Source: Sphingopyxis sp. USTB-05 (GTDB lineage Bacteria; Pseudomonadota; Alphaproteobacteria; Sphingomonadales; Sphingomonadaceae). From it: a stretch of 64,000 nt of DNA. The notes under the pieces were generated by a model. The model saw only the letters and a program-made list of their open reading frames with translations, was not told the DNA's origin and did not search any database. The stretch lies in NCBI RefSeq assembly GCF_023822045.1, contig NZ_CP084712.1, positions 4,337,001-4,401,000 on the forward strand, given 5' to 3'. Made by a program: the position numbers and the translations under genes. How positions within the stretch are numbered: the first letter of the stretch is position 1; the number at the start of each line of letters is the position of its first letter. This document shows, piece by piece, positions 9,106-20,714 of this stretch.

Positions 9106-10584
9106 TCATCCGCCATCCATGGCCGCCAGCGCTTCCCGGATGGATGCGAGTTCGGTGGCGTAATTTTTCCAGCGTCCCGACGACTGGCTGTGGATCGCCG
9201 AGCGTGCTTTCCAGTTGCTCGGGGTGCGAATGACGGGAGCTGCTCCCGTATCCGCAGCCGCCGGATCGATCGGGGGCAGGCCCAGGTCGCGAAACGCATC
9301 GGCGATCACCGCATCGGGTGCGTGGACGAGCCTGTCATATTCGACCGTGATGATGTCGGCCCCAAAAATCTGCTCCCAATGCGCCATCAGCCGGCGATAT
9401 TGACCGACATAGTGGAGCGCATCGTCGAGCCGGTCGCTGTAATTGATCGTTTCGGCAAAGTTCAGGAAGAAGATCGACAGGATATTGTCGAGCGTCTCGC
9501 GCCGCGTGTGAACGATGTGTGCCGCCGGGAACAGCGTCTTGATCAGGCCGATATGCAGGAAATTGTCGGGCCGCTTATCGGTGACATAGGCGGCATCGGG
9601 GAAGTTGGTGCGGATCGTCTGCAGATATTGGCCGCGCAGTTCGTCCAGCCCGGCGGCGGTCAGGTCGCCGATCGCTTCCGGATAGGGCATCAACCGCTCG
9701 TGGACCATCGACGGGATGAGGTCGAGTTCGCCCCCGATCCGGACAAGCGGATGGCGGCCGAGCAATTGTTCGATCACGGTCGAGCCCGACCGGAACATGC
9801 CGCAGATGAAGATCATCCGCTCGCCTCCGTCGGCGCCGCCGTCGGCGTCCGTGGCGGCGTTCGGGCGATCGGGAAAGGCGGCGATGAGCTGGTCGACCAG
9901 CATTTCCTGCGCGGCGCGATTGTACCGGCGCGGGGCCGGACGGATCGATTCATTGATCCGGTTCGCCTCGGCGACCACCGCGAATGCACGGTCGTAACGG
10001 CCGACCGTATCGAGCGCGTTGCCGAGCGCAAAGAGAAGCTCGGCGGCATCGTTTGGACTGTCGGCGCCGCCTTGCAATCTCTCCTCCAGATCGCGGATCG
10101 CGGGTTCGACCTCGCCCTTGTGGACGCGGATTGCTGCGAGCCTGCCGCGCGCATGGCCGTTCCCCGGCGCGATGCGCAGCGCCGCGCGGTACGCGTCGGC
10201 GGCGGCATCGGCCTTACCGATATCTTCCATCAGGCCGCCAAGGTTGAGCCACGCCGGCAGAAATTTGGGGTTCCGATCGAGCGCGGTGCGAAGTTCGGTT
10301 TCGGCCTCGGCCGTCCGCTCCATATATTCGGACAAAATCGCGGCGCGGTTGACGTGTACCGCCTCGGGCCTTGAAACATTGCGGCGCAGCGCTTCGGCAT
10401 AAGCCTCGAGCGCCTCGGGATAGGCGCGCATCTGGCGCAGCACATAGCCGAGATTGAACCAGCCATCGGCATGATCGGGCCGGAGCACGGTCGTCTGCCG
10501 GAGCAGCGCGGCAGCCTCCGCATGGCGCCCCGTTGCAATGCTTCGCCCTGCGGCGGCATCAAGCCGCGCCCACTCATCGTTCAC
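9106..10584 (-). CDS. TPR-repeat sulfotransferase
   Basis: A 492-residue two-part protein. Residues about 1-240 are TPR repeats (PDHADGWFNLGYVLRQM, YPEALEAYAEALRRN, LDRNPKFLPAWLNLGGLMED). The C-terminal domain is a sulfotransferase with the PAPS-binding motif MIFICGMFRSGSTVIEQLL (near residue 257) and the LDNILSIFFLNFA and LVHAPDAVI regions seen in bacterial TPR-sulfotransferases. The combination is reminiscent of tyrosylprotein sulfotransferase-like enzymes, whose substrate is a polypeptide, but the acceptor here is not known. It ends 18 bases from the TPR-hydroxylase, and its start is 11 bases from the clpB stop on the same strand, so read-through from clpB is possible. Confidence 0.88.
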   Translation of the reverse strand: MNDEWARLDAAAGRSIATGRHAEAAALLRQTTVLRPDHADGWFNLGYVLRQMRAYPEALEAYAEALRRNVSRPEAVHVNRAAILSEYMERTAEAETELRTALDRNPKFLPAWLNLGGLMEDIGKADAAADAYRAALRIAPGNGHARGRLAAIRVHKGEVEPAIRDLEERLQGGADSPNDAAELLFALGNALDTVGRYDRAFAVVAEANRINESIRPAPRRYNRAAQEMLVDQLIAAFPDRPNAATDADGGADGGERMIFICGMFRSGSTVIEQLLGRHPLVRIGGELDLIPSMVHERLMPYPEAIGDLTAAGLDELRGQYLQTIRTNFPDAAYVTDKRPDNFLHIGLIKTLFPAAHIVHTRRETLDNILSIFFLNFAETINYSDRLDDALHYVGQYRRLMAHWEQIFGADIITVEYDRLVHAPDAVIADAFRDLGLPPIDPAAADTGAAPVIRTPSNWKARSAIHSQSSGRWKNYATELASIREALAAMDGG

Positions 10585-10595
10585 GCAAACCGCTC

Positions 10596-13175
<2,580 letters not shown>

Positions 13176-13200
13176 TCAGAAAGCCCCTTTCTTGCCCAGC

Positions 13201-13229
13201 AAGATAGTGTTGCCATTTGGCAACACAAG
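13201..13229 (-). promoter_or_regulatory. RpoH-type heat-shock promoter of clpB containing a dyad
   Basis: On the minus strand CTTG (13229-13226) is followed after 17 bases by ACTATCT, six of seven matches to the alphaproteobacterial sigma-32 -10 pattern CYTATNT. It ends about 26 bases before the clpB ATG. The spacer is almost filled by a perfect inverted repeat, GTGTTGCCA-N2-TGGCAACAC on the plus strand (13207-13226), which might be an operator. Confidence 0.75.
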
Positions 13230-13270
13230 GGTTGTTGAGGTGGCTAAAGATGCTGGGACAGAAAAGGTTC

Positions 13271-13398
13271 ACGCGGAGACGCGGAGACGCGGAGCGGAAA
13301 TTTCTCGCAGAGGCGCAAAGGACGCAGAGAAGAAATAGTGGGCGGCGTAGCCGCCGATCTCTTTTTCTCCGCGCGCTCCGCGCCTCTGCGAGAATTTT
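13271..13398. repeat. Intergenic inverted repeat with short tandem repeats
   Basis: Two 18-base arms (13298-13316 and 13380-13398, one bulged T) built on TCTCGCAGAGGCGC flank a smaller hairpin GGCGGCGTAGCCGCC. In front lie three tandem GCGGAGAC units (13273-13295). The right arm abuts the stop codon of the M17 peptidase gene, so it may act as its terminator. Similar CGCAGAGGCGC intergenic elements are common in sphingomonads as I recall. Confidence 0.7.
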
Positions 13399-14973
13399 TT
13401 ACTCGCTCGACCGCGCGAACCGGTCGAGCAGGCGTACGCCGAAGCCCGTCATGCCCTTGGGGACGAGCGAGGTCGCCTTCTCCGAGCGGTTGACCCCGGC
13501 GATATCGAGATGCGCCCACGGGGTCGCCTCGTCGACGAAGAAGCCGATGAAATGTGCGCCCAAGCTGGCGCCGGGACCTTGGCCCGTCGCGGAGTTGCGG
13601 ATGTCGGCGATGTCGGACTTCATCCGCTCGGCATAATCCTTATGGAGCGGCAGGCGCCATAATTCTTCGCCGCTTGCCGTGCCTGCGGCGGTAAGCCGCG
13701 CCGCGAGTGCTTCGTCGCGTGCGAAGAGACCCGCATAGCTGTTGTCGAGCGCGCCGACGACCGCACCGGTCAGCGTCGCGATATTCACGATCGCCTTGGG
13801 TTTGTAGGTCTTTGCGACATATTCATTGGCGTCGGCGAGGACCAGGCGCCCCTCGGCGTCGGCGTTGACCATTTCGATCGTCTTGCCCGACATGGTGCGG
13901 GTGACGTCGCCCGGACGCTGCGCATTCCCGTCGGGCATATTCTCGGCAAGCGCCGCGACACCGACGACATGTACCGGCGCGCGCGATTTGGCGAGCGACA
14001 CGACCGCGCCGATTGCCGACGCGGCGCCCGACATATCGCCCTTCATATTGCCCATCCCGGCGCCGGGTTTGAGGGACAGGCCGCCCGAATCGAAAGTAAT
14101 GCCCTTGCCGACGAAGGCTGTCGGTGCGTCGGGCGCGTTCGCGCCGCGATAGCGGACCAGCAGCAGCCGCGACCCGCGCGGGCTGCCCTGACCGACGCCG
14201 ACGAGCGTGCCCATGCCGAGCTTGCGCATCGCCGCTTCGTCCAGCACTTCGATGCTGACGCCCGCGACGCCCGCAAATGCCTTGCGCGCCTCGGCGACGA
14301 ACGTCTCGGGATAGATGACGTTCGCCGGTTCGTTCGCGAGGTCGCGCGACAGGCGCACGCCGTCGGCGAGCGGTTTCCAGCGATTGGTGAAGGCGGCTTC
14401 GGCGCCCGACGGATTGGCGCCGACGAAGGTTACGGCGCCGGTTGCCGGGACCTTTTTGCCGACTGTCTGATAGCGGTCGAACCGATATTGGCCGAGCGTG
14501 AAGCCATAAGCGACATCGGCGGCGGAGGCGTCGCCAAAGGCGCCCGCGATCGCCACCGGCTGCGCTTCGCTCTTGAGTTCCTGCGCCGCCTTGCCGCCGG
14601 CCTCGGCGAGCGCAAGCGACGAGGGCGTGGGCCCTGCGCCGACCAGCAGGATGCGGGGATGCGCGCCGATGCCGCGAAGCGACAGGGTCGATCCCGGCTT
14701 GCCGTCGAAGCTGGCTGCGGCGATCGCCGTGGTGATTGCCTGCCGTTCGGCGGCGTTCAGCGATACGCCGTCGAGCGGCGGCAAGGTTGCGTCGGTCATC
14801 ACGACAACGAGGGCAGCGCCTGCGGGCGCATTCGCGGCAAAGCCGATCGCGCGCTCGGCACTGTTGCCGACAGTTGCGGGAACGACGCCCGATCCGGCGA
14901 TGTCCTGTGCCATCGCGGCCGGCGCGATGGTGAGCGACAGGCAAGCGGAAAGGAGCAGATGTTTCATGCGCAT
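13399..14973 (-). CDS. Exported M17 leucyl aminopeptidase-family protein
   Basis: A 524-residue M17 metallopeptidase removing N-terminal residues from peptides. The C-terminal catalytic domain has GKGITFDSGGLSLKPG (metal-binding Lys/Asp) and NADAEGRLVLADA, the M17 signature (usually NTDAEGRL). Unlike cytosolic PepA it begins with a Sec signal (MRMKHLLLSACLSLTIAPA, cleavage after AMA), so it should work in the periplasm. I took the ATG at 14973, preceded by GGGGA; a second in-frame ATG lies two codons later. It is divergent from the penicillin-acylase gene with 150 bases between starts. M17 plus acylase plus M16 protease make a run of exported peptide/amide hydrolases. Confidence 0.93.
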   Translation of the reverse strand: MRMKHLLLSACLSLTIAPAAMAQDIAGSGVVPATVGNSAERAIGFAANAPAGAALVVVMTDATLPPLDGVSLNAAERQAITTAIAAASFDGKPGSTLSLRGIGAHPRILLVGAGPTPSSLALAEAGGKAAQELKSEAQPVAIAGAFGDASAADVAYGFTLGQYRFDRYQTVGKKVPATGAVTFVGANPSGAEAAFTNRWKPLADGVRLSRDLANEPANVIYPETFVAEARKAFAGVAGVSIEVLDEAAMRKLGMGTLVGVGQGSPRGSRLLLVRYRGANAPDAPTAFVGKGITFDSGGLSLKPGAGMGNMKGDMSGAASAIGAVVSLAKSRAPVHVVGVAALAENMPDGNAQRPGDVTRTMSGKTIEMVNADAEGRLVLADANEYVAKTYKPKAIVNIATLTGAVVGALDNSYAGLFARDEALAARLTAAGTASGEELWRLPLHKDYAERMKSDIADIRNSATGQGPGASLGAHFIGFFVDEATPWAHLDIAGVNRSEKATSLVPKGMTGFGVRLLDRFARSSE

Positions 14974-15123
14974 GGTTCGATATTCCCCGTTGTTCAATGA
15001 CCTGCACCCTGCATAGCGGGGGAGCGCGCGCCCGCAAATCCGGCTCGACGAACGACAGTCGCTTGCCATCGGACGACATGGCGGTCACATAGCCCTGCGG
15101 GCCAAACCGTAAGAGGACCAACA

Positions 15124-17280
15124 ATGCTGCGACGGATTTTTCTGGGGTTCCTGTTGCTGCTGGCGGTTGCCGCCGTATCGCTCGCTTTCTGGGAACCGCT
15201 GACTGCCGAGGCGCCCGCAGCGCCTGCCTTCAAGCCCAGCGACGTCCGTATCGCGCGCGATAAATTCGGCGTGCCGCATATCTTCGGCAAGACCGACGCC
15301 GATGTGGCCTATGGCGTCGCCTATGCCCATGCCGAGGACGATTTCTCGACCTTGCAGGAAGTGCTGGCGATGACGCGCGGCCGTGCCGGCGCGATGCTGG
15401 GCGAGGATGGCGCGAAGATCGACTATGCGGAGGCGCTGCTGGGCGTGCGGGCAACCACCGCGCGCGACTGGCCCCGCCTTCCCGCCGATGTGCGGGCATT
15501 GTTCACCGCTTATGCCGCAGGGCTCAACCATTATGCCGACAAGCATCCGGGTGAGGTGCGCCTGTCGGGGTTGTTCCCGGTGACCGGCGAGGATGTCGTT
15601 GCGGGCTTCGTGCTGCGTTCGCCCTTCTTCTTCGGGCTCGATTCGGTGCTTGGCTCGCTCGTCGAGGACAAGGCTCTGGCGCGTGAGGGCGGCCCGGCGC
15701 TCGACGCGACGGGCAAGCTCGTTCCGCGTGAATTGACCCCGGTCGGCCGCGATCCGGCCGACAATGGATCGAATGGCATGGCGGTGGCGCCCGCGCGCTC
15801 GACCGACGGCGCAACGCGGCTCGTGTCGAACTCGCACCAGCCGTGGACGGGCGGCGTCGCCTGGTACGAACTTGTCGTCCATTCGGAAGAGGGCTGGGAT
15901 TTTGCGGGCGCGAACTTCCCCGGCTCGCCCTATCCCTTCCTCGGGCACAATAAATATCTCGGTTGGACCAACACCGTGAACCGGCCCGATTTGATCGACG
16001 TGTACAAGCTTGCTCTCGACGACAGCGGCAAGAATTACCGCTTCGACGGCCAGTGGCGCCCGCTCGAGGAAAAGCGCATCTGGTTGAAGGTCAAGGTCGG
16101 CCCCTTCGTGCTGCCCGTGCCGCGGACCATATATCGCTCCGTCCACGGGCCGGTGGTAAAAAATGAAAAGGGCGCTTTTGCGATCCGCTATGCAGGGATC
16201 GACCAGGCAAATATGGTCACCCAATATTACCGCCTGAACAAGGCGAAGAATTTCGCCGAATGGCGCGCGGCGATGGCCGGGCAGGGTGTGCCCGCGACCA
16301 ATTTCATCTACGCCGATGCGAAGGGCAATATCGGGCTTTTCTATAATGCGATGTTCCCCGACCGGCCCGCCGGATTCAACTGGCGCGGCGTGCTGCCCGG
16401 CGACACGTCGGCGGATTTGTGGACGAAGACGCTGCCGTTCGACCGTGTGCCCGCGCTGGTCAATCCGCGCTCGGGCTATGTGATGAACGCGAATAACACG
16501 CCTTGGGTCGCGGCGGGCCCTGGCGACGAACTTGATGCCGCAGCTTTTTCACCGCTGCTCGGCATCGAGGATGATATGACCAATCGCGCGACGCGGCTGA
16601 TCGAACTGTTCGAGGCATCGGGGCAGATCGACGCGGCGCGGCTGAAGACGATCAAATATGACACCGCCTATTCAAAGACGGGCTATGCAAAGGCGTGGAT
16701 GGCCCGGCTGCTTGCGCTCGATACAAAGGGCGATCCTGCGTTGGCGCAGGCGCAGAAACTGCTCAGCGAATGGGACTGGAATCTCGATGGCCGGGGGAAG
16801 GGCGATGCGCTGGCGCTGATGGTGCTGCGCCCCGCCAACGGCAGCCATTACCAGCGCCGTGCGGCACCCGATCCGCGGACAGTGCTGAAAGAGGCCGTCG
16901 CGCATCTGCAGGATCATTTCGACGGGCTCGATCCCAAGCTCGGGACCGTATTGCGGCTGCGGCACGGCGAGGGGGCGAACCGTGTCGACCTGCCGCTCGA
17001 TGGCGGCAACGACACGGTGCGGGCGTCGACGTTGTGGGATGCCGAACCCGACGGGCGGTTGAAGGTGCGCCATGGCGACAGCTTCATCATGTTCGTGACC
17101 TGGGACAAGGATGGCAAGGTCCAGTCGGAATCGATCCAGCCATTCGGGTCGGCGACGACGCGCCCTGATAGTCCGCATTACAATGATCAGGCACCGCTGT
17201 TCGTGGCGCACAAGCTGAAGCCGGTGCTGTTCGATCCGGCGGCGCTGAAGGCGAGCGGGGCCCGATTCTATCGGCCTTGA
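15124..17280 (+). CDS. Penicillin acylase-family Ntn hydrolase
   Basis: A 718-residue exported amidase of the penicillin G acylase / acyl-homoserine-lactone acylase superfamily. An N-terminal membrane or signal segment (RRIFLGFLLLLAVAAVSLAF) precedes the alpha chain (DVRIARDKFGVPHIFGKTDADVAYG). The autoprocessing site is DNGSNGMAVAPA with Ser216 as the expected new N-terminal nucleophile of the beta chain, followed by LVSNSHQPWTGG and the conserved GHNKYLGWTNT. Substrate cannot be told from sequence: beta-lactams, N-acyl-homoserine lactones or N-acyl amino acids are all possible. The ATG at 15124 follows an AGAGGA ribosome-binding site. The stop is 95 bases before the M16 gene on the same strand. 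Confidence 0.92.
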   Translation: MLRRIFLGFLLLLAVAAVSLAFWEPLTAEAPAAPAFKPSDVRIARDKFGVPHIFGKTDADVAYGVAYAHAEDDFSTLQEVLAMTRGRAGAMLGEDGAKIDYAEALLGVRATTARDWPRLPADVRALFTAYAAGLNHYADKHPGEVRLSGLFPVTGEDVVAGFVLRSPFFFGLDSVLGSLVEDKALAREGGPALDATGKLVPRELTPVGRDPADNGSNGMAVAPARSTDGATRLVSNSHQPWTGGVAWYELVVHSEEGWDFAGANFPGSPYPFLGHNKYLGWTNTVNRPDLIDVYKLALDDSGKNYRFDGQWRPLEEKRIWLKVKVGPFVLPVPRTIYRSVHGPVVKNEKGAFAIRYAGIDQANMVTQYYRLNKAKNFAEWRAAMAGQGVPATNFIYADAKGNIGLFYNAMFPDRPAGFNWRGVLPGDTSADLWTKTLPFDRVPALVNPRSGYVMNANNTPWVAAGPGDELDAAAFSPLLGIEDDMTNRATRLIELFEASGQIDAARLKTIKYDTAYSKTGYAKAWMARLLALDTKGDPALAQAQKLLSEWDWNLDGRGKGDALALMVLRPANGSHYQRRAAPDPRTVLKEAVAHLQDHFDGLDPKLGTVLRLRHGEGANRVDLPLDGGNDTVRASTLWDAEPDGRLKVRHGDSFIMFVTWDKDGKVQSESIQPFGSATTRPDSPHYNDQAPLFVAHKLKPVLFDPAALKASGARFYRP

Positions 17281-17375
17281 AAGCCGCGAACCGCTGTCCT
17301 AAACCATTGATACAGTGCCGTCCGGCACCCGGTCGCACGCGGGCATCAGGCCTGCGCCCGTACAAGAGGATTCTC

Positions 17376-20255
17376 ATGCCCCGTTTCCATCGTTTTGCCC
17401 TCGCTCTGGCGGTCTCCACTTCGCTCGTTGCCGCGGGGCCGGCGCTGGCCAAGGCGAAGGCCGCGAACCCGGCACCGATCGCTGATCTCGTGAAGGCGGT
17501 CGATATTCCCTACCAGGCCTTTACGCTCGACAACGGCCTGCGCGTGATCGTGCACGAGGATCGCAAGGCGCCGGTCGTCGCGGTATCGGTGTGGTATCGC
17601 GTCGGGTCGAAGCATGAACCGAAGGGCAAGACGGGTTTTGCGCATCTGTTCGAACATCTGATGTTCAACGGCTCGGAAAATGCGCCCGGCGATTTCTTCG
17701 AGCCGCTGCAACAGGTCGGTGCGACGGATAGCAACGGGACGACGAACGTCGACCGCACCAACTATTTCGAAACGGTGCCGACGGGCGCGCTCGACCGCGC
17801 GCTGTTCCTCGAAAGCGACCGCATGGGCCATCTGCTCGGCGCGGTGACGCAGGAAAAGCTCGATAACCAGCGCGGGGTCGTCCAGAACGAAAAGCGCCAG
17901 GGCGACAATAACCCCTATGGCCTGCTGCGTTACGAGATTTTCGAAAATCTCTTCCCGACCGGCCATCCCTATCACCACAGCACGATCGGTTCGATGGGCG
18001 ATCTGAATTCGGCGAGCCTCGATGATGTGAAAAAGTGGTTCAGCGACAATTACGGCCCGAATAACGCGGTGCTGGTGCTCGCGGGCGACGTCGATGTCGC
18101 CACAGCAAAGGCCAAGGTCCAGGAATGGTTCGGCGACATCCCCCGCGGCCCCGAAGTGAAGGCCCCGGCAACGTCGGTCCCGTCGCTGCCCGCGCCGCTG
18201 GCGAAAGAAGTGAAGGATCTGGTCCCCACAACGCGAATCTATCGCATGTGGACGATCCCCGGTCTCAACGACGCCGAAGCGGTGCCGCTGCAGATGGCAG
18301 CGACCGTGCTCGGCGGGCTGTCGTCGTCGCGGCTCGACAATGCGATGGTGCGCAAGGATCCGATCGCGGTCAGCGTGTCGGCGGGGGCCCAGCCGTTCGA
18401 AGACGCCGGATTCCTGATCGTGCAGGCCGATGTCAAACCGGGCGTCGATCCGGCGGTCGTCGGCAAACGCCTCGATGACGAAATCGCGAGCTTCCTTGCC
18501 AGCGGGCCGACGGCCGACGAACTGCAGCGCACCGCCGCCAGCTATCTAGCGGGGACGATCGCCGGGCTGGAATCGGTCGGCGGCTTCGGCGGCAAGGCAG
18601 TGACGCTGGCCGAGGGCGCGCTCTATTCCAACAATCCCGCTTATTACAAGGTCGAGCTCGACCGGATGGCAAAGGCAACGCCCGAGCAGGTGAAGGCGGT
18701 CGCACAGAAATGGATGTCGCGCCCGGCGTTCTCGCTGACCTATACGCCCGGCGAACGCACCGAGGGCGGCGAAAATCGCGGCGGCGCGGTGACGGCTGGC
18801 AAGGTGACCGCACCCGTCCAGCCCGACCGCTATTGGAACGAGGCGCTCGGCGATGTCGGCCCCGATACGAGCGGAGCCGCGTCGTTTGCCGATCGCTCGC
18901 AACTGCCTGCTGTCGCCGATCTCAAGGCTCTCGACTTCCCGGCGATCGAACGCGCGAAACTCAAGAACGGGGTCGAAGTCGTCTTCGCGCGCCGCACGAC
19001 GGTGCCGACGGTCAATGTCGCGGTCAGCTTCGACGCTGGCTATGCCGCTGACCCGCATAGCGCGCTGGGTACCCAATCGCTGATGCTCAGCCTGATGGAC
19101 GAGGGCACGAAGAGCCTCGATTCGATCGCCTTCGCCGAAGCGAAGGAGCGACTGGGCGCACAGATTGATGCGACTGCCAATGCCGATGAAACGGTGTTCA
19201 GCCTGTTCGCGTTGAAACCCAATCTCGGCGCCTCGCTGAGCCTGCTTGCCGACTATATCCGCAACCCGGCATTCGACGGCAAGGAACTGGAGCGCGTGCG
19301 TGCGCAGCAGCTCAACCGGCTCAAGGCCGAACTCAACAATCCGAGTGCGATCGCCTCGCGCATATTGACGCCGGTGCTGTACGGCGCCGACCATCCCTAT
19401 GGCATCCCGCCGTCGGGCCTGGGCAATGCGAAATCGGTGGCGGCGGCGACGCAGGACCAGCTTGCGGCCTTCCACTCGGCGTGGATCCGTCCTGACAATG
19501 CGCGTATCTTTGTCGTCGGCGACACGACGCTGGCCGAAGTGAAGAAGCAGCTCGATGCGACGCTGGGCCAGTGGCAGGCACCCGCGACGGCCAAGCCGGT
19601 GAAGCATTTCGAGGTTGCGATTCCGACGCCGAAGCCGCGCATCCTGCTGTTCGACCGGCCGAAATCGCCGCAGTCGGTGATCCTTGCGGGCAAAGTGCTT
19701 GCCGCCAAGGGTGGTGACGAGCTCGAAGTGTTGCGATCGGCGAACGATATTTTCGGCGGCAATTTCCTGTCGCGCTTCAACACGAATTTGCGCGAAACCA
19801 AAGGCTGGTCCTATGGCGTGCGCAGCCGCATTTCGGGCGAACAGGACCGGTTGACCTGGGTCGCCGCAGCGCCGGTGCAGGCCGATCGCACCGGCGATTC
19901 GATCAAAGAATTGCAAAGCGACCTGAAAAGCTTCCTCGGCGACAAGGGCGTGACGAAGGAAGAGCTCGAACGCACGATCAACGGCAACGTTCGCGAGCTG
20001 CCCGGCAGCTTCGAAACGTCGGGCGACGTACTGGGCGGCCTGCGGCAGATCGTGAAGTTCGCTCGCCCCGACAATTATTACGAGACGTTGCCCGCAACCT
20101 ATGAGGCGATGACTGCGCCCGCGATCGATGCGGCGGCGCGCAAAGCGCTGAGCACCGACGATCTTGTCTATGTCGTCGTGGGCGATGCCGCGGTCGTGAA
20201 ACCGCAGCTTGACGGATTGGGTTTGCCGGTGGAAACGGTGTCCCTCGATAACTAA
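17376..20255 (+). CDS. Exported M16-family (pitrilysin) zinc protease, two M16 modules
   Basis: A 959-residue periplasmic M16 protease. ATG at 17376 after AGAGGA gives a Sec signal (ALAVSTSLVAAGPALA); the longer reading reaches back into the acylase stop and lacks a signal at its front. The first module carries the inverted zinc motif HLFEH (residues 90-94) with downstream Glu in GVVQNEKRQ. The second module (from about residue 560, VNVAVSFDAGYAADPHSALG) lacks HxxEH, as usual for the non-catalytic half that closes the clamshell. Natural substrates are probably short peptides. A 26-base gap separates it from the following small gene, which may be cotranscribed. Confidence 0.94.
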   Translation: MPRFHRFALALAVSTSLVAAGPALAKAKAANPAPIADLVKAVDIPYQAFTLDNGLRVIVHEDRKAPVVAVSVWYRVGSKHEPKGKTGFAHLFEHLMFNGSENAPGDFFEPLQQVGATDSNGTTNVDRTNYFETVPTGALDRALFLESDRMGHLLGAVTQEKLDNQRGVVQNEKRQGDNNPYGLLRYEIFENLFPTGHPYHHSTIGSMGDLNSASLDDVKKWFSDNYGPNNAVLVLAGDVDVATAKAKVQEWFGDIPRGPEVKAPATSVPSLPAPLAKEVKDLVPTTRIYRMWTIPGLNDAEAVPLQMAATVLGGLSSSRLDNAMVRKDPIAVSVSAGAQPFEDAGFLIVQADVKPGVDPAVVGKRLDDEIASFLASGPTADELQRTAASYLAGTIAGLESVGGFGGKAVTLAEGALYSNNPAYYKVELDRMAKATPEQVKAVAQKWMSRPAFSLTYTPGERTEGGENRGGAVTAGKVTAPVQPDRYWNEALGDVGPDTSGAASFADRSQLPAVADLKALDFPAIERAKLKNGVEVVFARRTTVPTVNVAVSFDAGYAADPHSALGTQSLMLSLMDEGTKSLDSIAFAEAKERLGAQIDATANADETVFSLFALKPNLGASLSLLADYIRNPAFDGKELERVRAQQLNRLKAELNNPSAIASRILTPVLYGADHPYGIPPSGLGNAKSVAAATQDQLAAFHSAWIRPDNARIFVVGDTTLAEVKKQLDATLGQWQAPATAKPVKHFEVAIPTPKPRILLFDRPKSPQSVILAGKVLAAKGGDELEVLRSANDIFGGNFLSRFNTNLRETKGWSYGVRSRISGEQDRLTWVAAAPVQADRTGDSIKELQSDLKSFLGDKGVTKEELERTINGNVRELPGSFETSGDVLGGLRQIVKFARPDNYYETLPATYEAMTAPAIDAAARKALSTDDLVYVVVGDAAVVKPQLDGLGLPVETVSLDN

Positions 20256-20281
20256 CATCAGTTTCAGTAAGGAGAGCCCCA

Positions 20282-20584
20282 ATGTCCCAAGTCGATGGCA
20301 GCTATGATTGCGTCACCAAGTCGCCGATGGGCGACCAGAAGTCGGTTTTCACCGTCAACAGCAGCGGCGACGGCTTCACCGGCCAGAATGCCGGCGCGAT
20401 GGGTTCGCTCGATGTCGAAAATGGCAAGGTCGACGGCAACAAGCTGACCTGGACCATGAACATGAAGGTGCCGATGCCGATGACGCTCGAATGCGAAGCG
20501 ACGATCGACGGTGACGCGCTGACCGGCACGATCAAGGCCGGCGCCTTTGGTTCGATGGCGATGACCGGCACCCGCCAGGGCTGA
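20282..20584 (+). CDS. Small conserved hypothetical protein
   Basis: A 100-residue protein with no signal or membrane segment, unrecognised by name. It is a regular beta-strand-rich sequence (GSYDCVTKSPMGDQKSVFTVN, GAMGSLDVENGKVDGNKLTWTM, LECEATIDGDALTGTIKAGAFG), resembling the repeating strands of a small beta-sandwich or lipocalin-like fold. AAGGAGAG precedes the ATG, a strong ribosome-binding site, and a terminator follows 20 bases after the stop, so it is probably the last gene of a unit with the M16 protease or a separate well-expressed transcript. Function unknown. Confidence 0.8.
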   Translation: MSQVDGSYDCVTKSPMGDQKSVFTVNSSGDGFTGQNAGAMGSLDVENGKVDGNKLTWTMNMKVPMPMTLECEATIDGDALTGTIKAGAFGSMAMTGTRQG

Positions 20585-20604
20585 ACCACAAGCCAGGAAA
20601 TGCG

Positions 20605-20636
20605 AAGGGCCGTCCTTAAAGGGCGGCCCTTTTTCT
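20605..20636 (+). terminator. Rho-independent terminator
   Basis: A nine-pair stem (20607-20615 with 20621-20629, one G-T pair) with loop TTAAA, preceded by AA and followed by TTTTT-C-TTT. Ends the M16/small-protein unit. Confidence 0.9.
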
Positions 20637-20714
20637 TTGCATAGCAATGCCCTTTGGGTTCGCGGGCTATTCGGGACTATCCAAAGCGGCGGCGGGGGCG
20701 CATAGGCTGCTGCC

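Noticed and set aside
13271..13295. Tandem GCGGAGAC units as a possible CRISPR or iteron array
   Set aside because: Only three eight-base units, no spacers and no replication gene nearby; part of a larger inverted repeat.
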